A DNA stretch of 16,093 nt. It comes from Desulfobacterales bacterium C00003106 (GTDB lineage Bacteria > Desulfobacterota > Desulfobacteria > Desulfobacterales > C00003106). The stretch covers positions 1 through 16,093 of the forward strand of contig MAXM01000162.1 of the NCBI GenBank assembly GCA_001751015.1, written 5' to 3'. Each line of letters begins with the position of its first letter. Within the stretch, counting starts at the first letter, position 1. The notes beneath the pieces were generated by a model, which worked only from the letters and a program-made list of their open reading frames with translations, made no database searches and had not been told where the DNA came from. Both the position numbers and the translations under genes were made by a program. Below, in pieces: positions 7,418 to 15,794 of the stretch.

Positions 7418-8988
7418 ACAAAGTTAAAGTTTTTATTGATTTCGTTCTTTCCCATCAGGAAGAAATCGTTGAACAGACGATTGAACATATTGGTTTGACG
7501 CTTGTTGCGCTGGCAATTGCTGTTTTTATCGGACTCCCTGTGGGCATACTTATTACTCGTTATAAGAAGTTGGCAACACCGGTATTAGGTATCACAGGGA
7601 TCATGCAAACGATTCCAAGTGTTGCGCTCTTAGGGTTTCTTCTGCCATTACTCGGCATCGGAGTCGTGCCTGCTATTGTGGCATTATTTCTTTACGCTCT
7701 GCTTCCAATTGTCAGAAATACGTCTACGGGCATTGAGGAAGTTGATGAATCCGTTAGAGAAGCAGCGAGAGGGATGGGAATGTCGGATATTCAAATATTG
7801 ACAAAAGTTGAACTCCCTTTAGCTGTTCCTGTTATTTTTGCGGGCATACGGACAGCGACAGTTGTCAATGTCGGCGTTGCTACACTCTGTGCGCTTATTG
7901 CATCCGGAGGACTTGGAGAATTTATCTTTCGGGGAATTGCTCTTAACAATGTAAATATGATTCTTGCCGGTGCAATTCCGGCAGCAATGTTAGCCCTGTT
8001 TTTTGATTTTGTATTAGGAATATTGCAAAAATTTATTCGACAGTTAATTAAACCTGTGCTTATTTTTTCATCATTGCTCATTTTTATCGTTATCCCTTTT
8101 TTTGTTATGCCTTCGTTTTTTGAACATTCGTTTCGAGCAGGATTTACAGCGGAATTTATGGAACGAGCGGATGGATACCCGGGGCTCAAAAAACATTACC
8201 AACTCTCAATGAAAACGGTAGAACTCGATCCCGGGTTGATGTATCAAGCACTGAAAGAAAAAAAGGTTGACGTCATTAGTGGATTTTTGACAGATGGACG
8301 AATTAAGGCTTATCAATTTCAAATACTTCAGGATGACAAGCATTATTTTCCGCCCTATTGTGCCGTGCCGCTTGTGAGAGGGGAAACACTGAGGGAATAT
8401 CCAATTCTTCGTAATCTGTTTTCAAAACTTGAAGAGGAGATTTCTAATGAAACAATGGCAGAATTAAACTTTCGAGTAGATCACAATAAGGAAACACCAT
8501 CAAAGGTAGCAAAGGACTTTTTGGAAAAAAAGGGATTTGAAATCTCTAAACTTAAAGAGGGAAAAGCTGATATTGTTATCGGTTCCAAAAACTTTACGGA
8601 ACAATACATATTGGCGCATATATTCGCCCTGCTTATTGAAAACTATAGCGCTTTGGATGTAGAACTAAAAACAGGACTTGCCGGAACAAAAATATGTTTT
8701 GACGCGCTGATCAATGGAGAAATTGACCTCTATCCAGAATATACGGGAACAGGATTACTTACTATTTTGAATGTGGATGAAAAGATACGGAATTCTATAT
8801 TGAAAGATGAGACCAAGGTATATATTTACGTGAAAGAAGAATCAAAAAAGCAATATGATATAGATTGGCTTCAACCATTAGGTTTTAGCAATACGTATGC
8901 GCTAATGATGAGACAAAGCCAGGCAAGGAAATCAAATCTAAAAACAATTTCAAATTTGAAGGATTTTATTGCTAACCTTAATGAGTGA
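7414..8988 (+). CDS. Osmoprotectant ABC permease fused to its substrate-binding domain
   Basis: A 524-residue fusion. Residues 1-210 are the inner-membrane permease: several hydrophobic helices and the EAA coupling loop (VREAARGMGMSDIQ, 114-127). A last helix at about 213-235 leads to an extracytoplasmic substrate-binding region (239-524) of the OpuBC/OpuCC/ProX type, tethered so that no free binding protein is needed. Within it the usual second half comes first (239-375: RADGYPGLKK, VDVISGFLTDGRIKAY, YFPPY) and the usual first half comes last (385-524: VIGSKNFTEQ, GTKICFDALINGEIDLYPEYTGTGLL, SNTYALMMR). The domain therefore appears circularly permuted, joined by a short linker at 376-384. 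It starts inside the ATPase stop (ATGA). Composition is AT-rich like its partner: 18 G+C in 60 bases at 8521-8580, against 33 in 60 at 11641-11700 in rnj. Confidence 0.9.
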   Translation: MNKVKVFIDFVLSHQEEIVEQTIEHIGLTLVALAIAVFIGLPVGILITRYKKLATPVLGITGIMQTIPSVALLGFLLPLLGIGVVPAIVALFLYALLPIVRNTSTGIEEVDESVREAARGMGMSDIQILTKVELPLAVPVIFAGIRTATVVNVGVATLCALIASGGLGEFIFRGIALNNVNMILAGAIPAAMLALFFDFVLGILQKFIRQLIKPVLIFSSLLIFIVIPFFVMPSFFEHSFRAGFTAEFMERADGYPGLKKHYQLSMKTVELDPGLMYQALKEKKVDVISGFLTDGRIKAYQFQILQDDKHYFPPYCAVPLVRGETLREYPILRNLFSKLEEEISNETMAELNFRVDHNKETPSKVAKDFLEKKGFEISKLKEGKADIVIGSKNFTEQYILAHIFALLIENYSALDVELKTGLAGTKICFDALINGEIDLYPEYTGTGLLTILNVDEKIRNSILKDETKVYIYVKEESKKQYDIDWLQPLGFSNTYALMMRQSQARKSNLKTISNLKDFIANLNE

Positions 8989-9059
8989 AGGGAGCCCTCC
9001 CAAGACCCTTCCTCACGGAAACGCCCTTGCCTTCGGTTAATATTTTGTTTAAATATTAA
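8987..9059 (+). terminator. Hairpins downstream of the ABC importer
   Basis: GAAGGG/CCCTTC (8987-8992, 9006-9011) begins in the stop codon. A perfect 9-bp AT-rich stem TTAATATTT/AAATATTAA (9037-9045, 9051-9059) with a 5-base loop follows. Neither has a clean U-run, so they are probable transcript-end structures rather than a textbook terminator. Confidence 0.35.
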
Positions 9060-9279
9060 GATATACCTCGAAAGGCCATAACTTGCGCTTTTTCGCCGGC
9101 ACTGAACATCAATAGCTACGTTGCTCAGACTTGCAATAGCCTGCTATTCCGCGCCTTCGCGCCTTGCTCTTGATGCTCATTGCTCACCGAAAAAACCTCA
9201 ATTTATGACCTTCCGAGGTATAAATCCGGCGCAATTTCTCGCAATTATTTATTTCCGAGTCTCTTACAGGAGAATTTTG
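8989..9279. other. Intergenic region between ABC importer and 110-aa gene
   Basis: About 290 bases without a gene. It contains the importer's downstream hairpins, the long palindrome, and then the ribosome binding site AGGAGA (9268-9273) of the next gene. A TTG-initiated reading frame that enters the next gene from 9121 would run through the palindrome and is not credible. Confidence 0.6.
9062..9222. repeat. Long imperfect palindrome, possible MITE-like element
   Basis: The arms 9062-9116 and 9166-9222 are imperfect reverse complements along their whole length. They begin with a perfect 9-bp terminal pair (TATACCTCG, 9062-9070, against CGAGGTATA, 9214-9222) and end with CATCAA-AGC near the centre, with short gaps between. 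The central 49 bases contain AATAGC/GCTATT (9135-9140, 9143-9148) and two GCGCC copies. It encodes no protein. The size, terminal inverted repeats and TA-rich ends suit a miniature inverted-repeat element, but only one copy is in view and a target duplication cannot be separated from the TATA ends. Confidence 0.6.
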
Positions 9280-9612
9280 ATGAAGCAATATCTCATAGAT
9301 GAATTAAGGCCGGATGATTACAAGAAGATAAAGGATTATTTCAACGAAGCATTCGGTCCGCAACCTGTAGACGGTATGTATTGGATACCAATTGATCCTG
9401 AGCTTATGGATTCCATACAGCTTGAGCATGCCGAATGCCAGCCTTTTTACTATGCAGTATTGCTCGAACCTACGTCGATCTCCTTTGAACTTCTGATAAG
9501 GTCACGCAACAGAATGCGTTGCGCATGTATTCACTATGCAGACAAACGGCAGCGTGATTCTATTGTTGAATTTGCGGACAGCGTATTTGAAAGACTCAAA
9601 CTTACGTCGTGA
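9280..9612 (+). CDS. Hypothetical protein, 110 aa
   Basis: I do not recognise this family. The ATG at 9280 has a good ribosome binding site (AGGAGA, six bases between it and the start), which sets the start. The protein is soluble, with no signal peptide or membrane helix. An N-terminal amphipathic stretch (about 8-27: ELRPDDYKKIKDYFNEAFG) is followed by a segment with alternating hydrophobic residues (35-80: YWIPIDPELM, PFYYAVLLEP, SISFELLIRSR) suggesting beta strands, and a C-terminal helix (90-108). Three cysteines (53, 81, 83) do not form a known metal motif. The pattern suggests a small alpha/beta fold, with no visible catalytic residues. It precedes plsC by 36 bases and probably shares its transcript, and base composition is closer to the downstream genes than to the importer. 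Confidence 0.75.
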   Translation: MKQYLIDELRPDDYKKIKDYFNEAFGPQPVDGMYWIPIDPELMDSIQLEHAECQPFYYAVLLEPTSISFELLIRSRNRMRCACIHYADKRQRDSIVEFADSVFERLKLTS

Positions 9613-9648
9613 TCTATCATCAAACTTCAATATGTCGGGAAACGTCTA

Positions 9649-10371
9649 ATGCGGTTAGTTGATGTCGTAGCTGTGGAGGGCGTAGTCTTTGTTACCCTGT
9701 TTTTTTCCATAATTTCATTCATTGTCTCTTTTTTTCAGAATACAGGGGATATCGCGCATTGTGTAGCGCGGTTATGGGCGCGGATTGTCCTGATTATCAC
9801 CGGAGTCAAGGTGCGTGTGCATGGGCTTGAACACATTGATGAGAAAGAGACGTATGTGTTCATGTCAAACCATCAGAGTATGTATGATATCCCGGCGCTC
9901 CTGGGCCATCTTAGAGTCCAGTTTCGCTGGCTTGCAAAGATCGAACTCTTTCGCATACCTGTTTTCGGACGGGCCATGTCCAACGCCGGTTATATTGAAA
10001 TCGACCGGGCCAACCGCAAGGCAGCGTTCAGGAGCATACAAAGGGCAGCGAGAAAGGTGCAGGAGGGGACCTCTGTCCTGGTCTTTCCTGAAGGGTCGAG
10101 AAGCGATGATGGTCGTATAAAGCCTTTTAAAAAAGGCGGATTTGTGCTTGCTCTTAGTTCGGGACGTCCGATAGTGCCGGTAACGATTTTGGGAAGCGGG
10201 GCAATCCTGCCAAAAGGGAGCCTGAGGATTGAACCGGGCAGAATTCTGCTTCGGATTCATCCCCCTGTCGAAACAACCGGTTTTTCAAACAAGAATATAG
10301 ATGCTCTTATGGAGACCGTTCGGTCTATCATGTGCAGGGATTTGAAGATGGAAAAGGACGCAAATGGATAA
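9649..10371 (+). CDS. plsC: 1-acyl-sn-glycerol-3-phosphate acyltransferase PlsC
   Basis: This 240-residue inner-membrane acyltransferase adds the second acyl chain to lysophosphatidic acid, giving phosphatidic acid for phospholipid synthesis. The catalytic HX4D motif is NHQSMYD (His75, Asp80). The other acyltransferase blocks are present: GYIEIDR (114-120), FPEGSRS (146-152) and IVPVTI (175-180). A hydrophobic anchor spans about 7-28. Length is typical. GGGA about nine bases upstream of the ATG is a weak ribosome binding site. The last eight bases overlap the start of the RNase J gene, so translation is probably coupled. Acyl-donor preference cannot be read from sequence. Confidence 0.93.
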   Translation: MRLVDVVAVEGVVFVTLFFSIISFIVSFFQNTGDIAHCVARLWARIVLIITGVKVRVHGLEHIDEKETYVFMSNHQSMYDIPALLGHLRVQFRWLAKIELFRIPVFGRAMSNAGYIEIDRANRKAAFRSIQRAARKVQEGTSVLVFPEGSRSDDGRIKPFKKGGFVLALSSGRPIVPVTILGSGAILPKGSLRIEPGRILLRIHPPVETTGFSNKNIDALMETVRSIMCRDLKMEKDANG

Positions 10372-12022
10372 AGAGAGGCTTCAGATTATACCACTCGGAG
10401 GGCTGGGGGAGATCGGCCTTAATATGATGCTCTTTGAATATGGTGACAGCATCATGGTGATCGACGCCGGGATCATGTTCCCTGAAGACTATATGCTCGG
10501 AGTCGATATTGTAATTCCTGATATAACCTATCTGAAGGAAAACAAAGAGAAGGTAAAGGGGATCATACTGACCCACGGCCATGAAGACCACATTGGCGCG
10601 GTTCCATACATTGTCCCCGAGATAACGGCGCCGATATATGGCACGGCCTTCACGCTGGGCCTTCTTGAACACAAGCTGCGAGAGCACAAGCTGGTTGATC
10701 GGGTTTCTGTGAACAGAATAGCCCCGGGGGACAGGATTGATATAGGGCCGTTCAACATCGAATTTGTCCGGGTGGCCCACAGTGTCGTGGACGGGGTCGG
10801 CCTCGCGATCAGGACCCCTGTGGGACTTGTAGTACATACAGGCGATTTCAAGATCAGCCAGATCCCTGTGCAGGGTGAGATGACTGATCTTGCACGATTT
10901 GCTGCATTTGGAGAAGAAGGGGTCCTGGCCCTTATGTCTGACTCCACCAATGTCGAAAAAGAGGGATATAACATCTCCGAAAAGGAGATCGGAAACACAT
11001 TGGAGAACATCTGCCGGGAATGCAGCGGTCGAATTATTATCGCCATGTTTGCCTCAAATATCACCCGCATTCAACAGGTCGTGGATATTGCCCGGATATT
11101 TGACAGAAAGGTCGTCTTCAACGGCCGAAGCATAGTGGCAAGCGTGGCGATTGCCAAGGAACTCGGATACATCCATGTTGCAAAGTCACAGGAGATTACG
11201 ATAGGGAATGTTAAGAACACCCCGGATGAGGAAGTGGTGATCGTGACTACAGGAAGCCAGGGTGAGCCCATGTCCGCCCTGAACCGGATGGCGCTCGGCT
11301 CCCACAAGCAGATCAAGATAAAAGCCGGCGATACCGTTGTCCTGTCATCCAAGTTCATACCCGGCAATGAAAAGGCGATTGCCCATATCATTAATCTCCT
11401 TTACAAAAAAGGCGCTGAGGTTATTTACGAAAAGGTCTCGAAAATACATGTGTCCGGGCATGCCTTCAGGGAAGAACTCAGGCTGATGATAAATCTGACC
11501 AAGCCGAAACATTTCATTGCCATCCACGGAGAATACCGGCATCTCGTTCTTCACGGCCATCTCGCGGAACAGATGGGTATACCCGAAAAGAACATATTGC
11601 GCGGCGAAGACGGAAGGATTATTGTATTTGATGAGACCGGCGGATACGTTGGAGAGAAGGTCAAAACAGGCCGGATACTGGTCGATGGAAAAGGGGTGGG
11701 CGATGTCGGGGCGAGGATATTGAGAGACCGGAGGGACCTTTCTGAGGATGGGCTTGTTATTTTTGCGATGGCTGTTGATCAGGATACCGGGATTGTGGTG
11801 CAGGGCCCCGAGATCATCTCGCGTGGTTTTGTCTTTGACCCCCGGAGTCATATCCTCGAAGACGCCAAATGCGTTGTCCTGGAAATCATCGAGGAGCGTA
11901 TCGCGCAAGATGACCACAATTGGGAAGGGACCAAGGTCGCGATAGTCAAGGCCCTGCGCAACTATTTCTTTTTTGTGATCGAAAGAAGACCTGTTATTTT
12001 TCCGGTCATATTGGAAGTCTGA
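10364..12022 (+). CDS. rnj: Ribonuclease J
   Basis: A 552-residue metallo-beta-lactamase/beta-CASP ribonuclease with 5'-3' exonuclease and endonuclease activity in RNA decay and maturation. The zinc motif HGHEDH (71-76), His139 (VAHS), Asp161 (HTGDFK) and His388 (AIHGEYRH) are all present, together with the beta-CASP signatures TTGSQGEPMSAL (295-306) and HVSGHA (362-367). The C-terminal domain (about 450-552) is complete, with the LRNYFFF segment near the end. AAGGA (10354-10358) gives a good ribosome binding site, inside plsC. RNase J is typical of Firmicutes, cyanobacteria and Desulfobacterota and absent from most gammaproteobacteria, which helps place the organism. Confidence 0.96.
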   Translation: MDKERLQIIPLGGLGEIGLNMMLFEYGDSIMVIDAGIMFPEDYMLGVDIVIPDITYLKENKEKVKGIILTHGHEDHIGAVPYIVPEITAPIYGTAFTLGLLEHKLREHKLVDRVSVNRIAPGDRIDIGPFNIEFVRVAHSVVDGVGLAIRTPVGLVVHTGDFKISQIPVQGEMTDLARFAAFGEEGVLALMSDSTNVEKEGYNISEKEIGNTLENICRECSGRIIIAMFASNITRIQQVVDIARIFDRKVVFNGRSIVASVAIAKELGYIHVAKSQEITIGNVKNTPDEEVVIVTTGSQGEPMSALNRMALGSHKQIKIKAGDTVVLSSKFIPGNEKAIAHIINLLYKKGAEVIYEKVSKIHVSGHAFREELRLMINLTKPKHFIAIHGEYRHLVLHGHLAEQMGIPEKNILRGEDGRIIVFDETGGYVGEKVKTGRILVDGKGVGDVGARILRDRRDLSEDGLVIFAMAVDQDTGIVVQGPEIISRGFVFDPRSHILEDAKCVVLEIIEERIAQDDHNWEGTKVAIVKALRNYFFFVIERRPVIFPVILEV

Positions 12023-12024
12023 AA

Positions 12025-12052
12025 ATGGAAACGGTTTATAATTCGTTTCCAT
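12025..12052 (+). terminator. Hairpin after rnj
   Basis: ATGGAAACG (12025-12033) and CGTTTCCAT (12044-12052) form a perfect 9-bp stem with a 10-base loop, starting two bases after the rnj stop. CCCTTTT follows, a short U-run at 12056-12059. It could be a weak terminator or an attenuator between rnj and ftsK. Confidence 0.5.
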
Positions 12053-12094
12053 CCCTTTTGAAATCGTCAAAACTGGAGTTAATCAATCTTTGCT

Positions 12095-14212
12095 ATGCGT
12101 AAAGAGATCGTTGGGATTGTCCTTGTCTTTCTGGTCATATTTGTATCAGCAGGACTTCTTTCTTACCATCCGGAAGATCCTTCGATCAACCATGTCTCGA
12201 CAGCCGTACAGATACATAACCTGTTCGGGTCCGCGGGCGCTCATACGTCCGGGTTTCTGATTGAACTATTCGGGCTTGGGGCATACTGGTTCCCTGTTCT
12301 GCTGCTTCTTCTCACCGTTCATGTCTTCAAAAAGACCTGCGGCACAAAAACGCTGCTGACGATTGCCGGAGGTCTCCTTCTCGCTCTTTCCACAGGGGCG
12401 CTGCTCGCATTTCAAAAAACCAACTATGTTATAGCAGAGCGGGTATTTTCCAGCGGAGGTATGCTCGGGATACCCCTTTCGCAAGTTCTGGAGACGTATT
12501 TCAGCGCTACCGGCGGGATTATTCTCCTTGTGGCGGTTTGGGCAATCTCCTTTATCCTGATGACCAGGTTTTCTTTTCTGTTGTTAGGCAAAAGACTCTT
12601 GTCCGCAGTCCGTGTGATGGCGCAACGGATAAAGAGATCGTGGACAATTTACAGGGAGCGCCGCATAAAGGCAAAGGCGCGGAAGGAGACGAAAAAACTC
12701 CATTCCACAGGGAGGGCAAGGAGAATAAAGATCAAGGAGTCCCTGCCCAAACCGGTCAAGGAATCCCCTGTAGGCGGGCAGGGTGAATTTCCCTTTATGA
12801 ACGACAGGGGAAGAACAACCTATCAGCTTCCACCCATCGGCTTACTGGACGGGCCTGAGAGCAACCGGAAGGGCGCGGATCACGAGGGTCTTGTAATGCT
12901 GTCAAAGCTTCTGGAAAAGAAGATGCAGGATTTTGGCGTATCCGGCAAGGTGACGGAGGTATGTCCGGGCCCTGTTATTACCACCTTCGAATACGAACCT
13001 GCTCCGGGCGTCAAAATCAGTAAGATCGTGAACCTGACAGACGATCTTGCCCTCTCGTTAAAGGCGGTCAGCATCCGCATAGTTGCGCCAATACCGGGAA
13101 AGGCCGCGGTCGGGATTGAGATACCGAATTCCAACCGCCTTGTTGTGAAATTGAAAGAGATCCTTATGGATGGCTCATTCTGTCGTTCCGGATCAAGGCT
13201 TACCATTGTTCTCGGAAAGGAGATTGCAGGGAATGCGGTTGTGGCGGACCTCGCCAGAATGCCCCATCTGCTTATTGCGGGCGCAACCGGGACCGGAAAG
13301 AGTGTTGCCTTGAACTCAATGATCTGCAGCATGCTTTACAAGTCGACCCCGGACGAAATAAAGATGATCATGATAGATCCTAAACGGATCGAACTTTCCG
13401 TCTATGACGGGATACCCCACCTGATAACACCGGTTGTAACTGATCCTCAGAAGGCGACAAATGCTCTTTACTGGGCGGTGCGGGAGATGGAGCGTCGCTA
13501 TGAACTGATGGCGGAGTTGGGGGTCCGGAATGTTGATCGCTACAATCGCAAGGTGAAAGATGAACCGTTTCCTTATGTTGTCGTGGTCATAGATGAACTG
13601 GCCGACTTGATGATGGTTGCATCAAGGGATGTGGAAATGGCTGTTACACGTCTTTCTCAGATGGCAAGGGCAGCCGGGATTCATCTGTTGATTGCCACGC
13701 AAAGACCCTCGGTAGATGTTCTGACCGGAATCATCAAGGCAAATATGCCGGCAAGGATATCATTTCAGGTCTCCTCAAAGACAGATTCCAGGACTATACT
13801 TGATTGCAATGGAGCCGAAAGCCTTCTCGGCGCAGGCGATATGCTTTTCCTCGCACCCGGCACGGCGAAGCTTCAGAGGATACATGGCGCTTATGTATCA
13901 GAGACGGAGATCGCGAAGGTCATAGAATTCGTGACAAAACAGGGAAAACCGGTCTATGATGCAAGTGTTCTGGAAACCGGGCCAAAGGAGAAGACAGGGG
14001 AAGAGGAGAGCGAATACGACGAAAAATATGACGAGGCTGTGGAAATCGTCACGCAGACAGGTCAGGCATCGATTTCGATGTTGCAAAGGAGACTTCGAGT
14101 GGGATACAATCGCTCCGCCCGAATGATAGAGGTAATGGAAAAAGAAGGCGTGGTCGGCCCCTCTGACGGGAGCAAGCCGAGAGACGTGCTGGCAAGGAAG
14201 ATTGGGGAATAG
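12095..14212 (+). CDS. ftsK: DNA translocase FtsK
   Basis: A 705-residue FtsK/SpoIIIE motor that clears DNA from the division septum and promotes dimer resolution. Four hydrophobic helices lie at about 5-24, 64-79, 88-107 and 138-158, then a basic linker (about 165-230), shorter than in E. coli. The alpha/beta motor has Walker A GATGTGKS (396-403) and Walker B VVVIDELADL (496-505), with the ATQRPS sensor motif (534-539). The C-terminal gamma winged helix (about 645-700) that reads polar DNA motifs is complete (MLQRRLRVGYNR). The ATG at 12095 has no close ribosome binding site (GGAG lies 16 bases upstream), so the start is slightly uncertain. lolA follows after eight bases. Confidence 0.96.
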   Translation: MRKEIVGIVLVFLVIFVSAGLLSYHPEDPSINHVSTAVQIHNLFGSAGAHTSGFLIELFGLGAYWFPVLLLLLTVHVFKKTCGTKTLLTIAGGLLLALSTGALLAFQKTNYVIAERVFSSGGMLGIPLSQVLETYFSATGGIILLVAVWAISFILMTRFSFLLLGKRLLSAVRVMAQRIKRSWTIYRERRIKAKARKETKKLHSTGRARRIKIKESLPKPVKESPVGGQGEFPFMNDRGRTTYQLPPIGLLDGPESNRKGADHEGLVMLSKLLEKKMQDFGVSGKVTEVCPGPVITTFEYEPAPGVKISKIVNLTDDLALSLKAVSIRIVAPIPGKAAVGIEIPNSNRLVVKLKEILMDGSFCRSGSRLTIVLGKEIAGNAVVADLARMPHLLIAGATGTGKSVALNSMICSMLYKSTPDEIKMIMIDPKRIELSVYDGIPHLITPVVTDPQKATNALYWAVREMERRYELMAELGVRNVDRYNRKVKDEPFPYVVVVIDELADLMMVASRDVEMAVTRLSQMARAAGIHLLIATQRPSVDVLTGIIKANMPARISFQVSSKTDSRTILDCNGAESLLGAGDMLFLAPGTAKLQRIHGAYVSETEIAKVIEFVTKQGKPVYDASVLETGPKEKTGEEESEYDEKYDEAVEIVTQTGQASISMLQRRLRVGYNRSARMIEVMEKEGVVGPSDGSKPRDVLARKIGE

Positions 14213-14220
14213 GGGATCTT

Positions 14221-14883
14221 ATGAGACGAACGTTTGTTTTTGTTGTGCTGTTGTTGTGCTGTGCCGCTGAGTCCCGGGCATTGACTGTTTCGGAGGTGAT
14301 AGACCGTGTGGAGACCCGGTATGCCTCGACTGATTGCCAGTCCAGGTTCTATCAGGAGTCGACTCTCAAGGCAATGGACGTAACCGATACGGCGGCGGGG
14401 AGGGTCTATTTCAAAAAACCGAACATGATGCGATGGGATTATGAGACCCCGGACAGGCATACCATTGTCACTGATGGAAAGAGACTGTGGATGTACCGCC
14501 CGGACGAGGCACAGGTCATGGTGGGCCAGGCGGACGACTACTTCGGGGATGGCGAGGGGCTGAGTTTCCTCGCGGATATCTCCGTGCTCCGTTCCCGGTT
14601 TGACATATCCTTCGCCTCTTCAGAGGAGAAAGAACGCAAACACCATTTACTCTTGCTTACGCCCAGGATTGCAAGCCCGAATCTCTCAACTCTCTATCTT
14701 TGGGTCTCTGTGGACACCTTTGATATTGTTCGTTCAAAGGTTGTCAACTCATTTGGTGATACTACCACAATAACCTTTGGCAACATTCAGTTTAGCCGGG
14801 GTCTCAAACCATCTTTCTTTGTCTTTGATATACCAAAAGGGACTGAGGTAATAAAGATGGATACAAATGATACGGGATGGTAG
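14221..14883 (+). CDS. lolA: Outer-membrane lipoprotein carrier LolA
   Basis: A 220-residue periplasmic chaperone that takes lipoproteins released by LolCDE and carries them to the outer membrane. A Sec signal peptide is clear (basic MRR, hydrophobic core 4-16, likely cleavage after SRA at 20), with no lipobox. LolA family features follow: RVYFKKPNMMRWDYETP (61-77), TDGKRLWMYRPD (84-95) and a C-terminal region with ITFGNIQF (194-201). AGGGGA lies just upstream of the ATG. Eight bases separate it from ftsK and its last seven overlap nadA, so the three are probably one transcript. This is a family-level call; LolA proteins are divergent. Confidence 0.9.
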   Translation: MRRTFVFVVLLLCCAAESRALTVSEVIDRVETRYASTDCQSRFYQESTLKAMDVTDTAAGRVYFKKPNMMRWDYETPDRHTIVTDGKRLWMYRPDEAQVMVGQADDYFGDGEGLSFLADISVLRSRFDISFASSEEKERKHHLLLLTPRIASPNLSTLYLWVSVDTFDIVRSKVVNSFGDTTTITFGNIQFSRGLKPSFFVFDIPKGTEVIKMDTNDTGW

Positions 14884-15794
14884 AAGTGCAGAATAAGATA
14901 CGACGATTACTAAAAGAAAAAAACGCGATCTTGCTGGCGCACAACTACCAGAGGCCTGAGATCCAGGACGTGGCTGATCTCTGCGGGGATTCCCTTGAGT
15001 TGAGTCTCAAGGCCGCCGGGACAGATGCCGATGTGATCCTGTTCTGCGGTGTTCATTTCATGGCGGAGACGGCATCAATCGCCTGTCCGGACAAGACTGT
15101 GCTCCTTCCTGTTTCGAATGCGGGATGTCCGATGGCGGATGCCATTACCCCGGAAACGCTTCTGGCGAAAAAGGCTGAGTTGCCCGGGGTCCCTGTTGTC
15201 ACCTATGTCAATTCCCCGGCCTCGGTAAAGGCGTTAAGTGATATGTGCTGCACTTCCGCCAATGCAATAGAGGTTGCAAAGAGTCTGGATTCAAAGAGGA
15301 TTTTAATGACTCCGGACAGAAATCTGGCCATGTACGTGGCGCAAAGGACCGACAAAGAAATAATTCTGTGGGATGGTTGTTGCCCTGTTCACGACGAGAT
15401 GACACGCCAGGATGTATTGGCGCAAAAGGAAGCCCATCCCGAAGCGGTCTTCATAGCTCACCCCGAGTGCAGACCCGAGGTCCTTGATCTTGCAGACAGG
15501 ATTTGCAGTACATCAGGAATGCTTTCCTATGTCCGGCAGTCGGACGCGGAAGCGTTTATTGTCGGCACGGAAGAGGGGCTCCTTTATCCAATGCGCCGCG
15601 ATAACCCGCACAAGAGGTTTTATCTCGCGTGGGAGGGACTGGTTTGTCAGGACATGAAGCGGACACGCATAGCTGATGTCCTGCGATCTCTTGAGAATAT
15701 GGAACATGTCATCAAGGTGCCCGAAACCATACGTATTCCCGCGTTCAAGGCCGTCAGCCGGATGCTGGACTTGCGAAAGCCGACTCGTTCATAA
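14877..15794 (+). CDS. nadA: Quinolinate synthase NadA
   Basis: The 305-residue [4Fe-4S] enzyme condenses iminoaspartate with dihydroxyacetone phosphate to quinolinate, the NAD precursor. The cluster cysteines match the family: Cys84 (NAGCPMAD), Cys169 (DGCCPVH) and Cys257 (GLVCQDMK). Substrate-site segments HNYQ (22-25), GDSLELS (37-43), YVNSPASVK (110-118), DMCCTSANA (122-130) and HPEC (195-198) are present. Position 168 is Cys, where the family commonly has Phe, giving a Cys-Cys pair of which the second is the expected ligand. The ATG overlaps the lolA stop by seven bases, without its own strong ribosome binding site, so coupling is likely. NadB and NadC are not in the window. Confidence 0.96.
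   Translation: MVEVQNKIRRLLKEKNAILLAHNYQRPEIQDVADLCGDSLELSLKAAGTDADVILFCGVHFMAETASIACPDKTVLLPVSNAGCPMADAITPETLLAKKAELPGVPVVTYVNSPASVKALSDMCCTSANAIEVAKSLDSKRILMTPDRNLAMYVAQRTDKEIILWDGCCPVHDEMTRQDVLAQKEAHPEAVFIAHPECRPEVLDLADRICSTSGMLSYVRQSDAEAFIVGTEEGLLYPMRRDNPHKRFYLAWEGLVCQDMKRTRIADVLRSLENMEHVIKVPETIRIPAFKAVSRMLDLRKPTRS

Noticed and set aside
9121..9279. N-terminal extension of the 110-aa gene from a TTG at 9121
   Set aside because: It would translate the palindromic element; the ATG at 9280 has a strong ribosome binding site.
11345..12070. A 241-codon minus-strand open frame
   Set aside because: It is the antisense shadow of RNase J, whose catalytic motifs are on the plus strand.
15371..15390. 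Cys-Cys in NadA as a sign of a lost iron-sulfur ligand
   Set aside because: The second Cys (169) aligns with the normal ligand; the preceding Cys is only a replacement of Phe.
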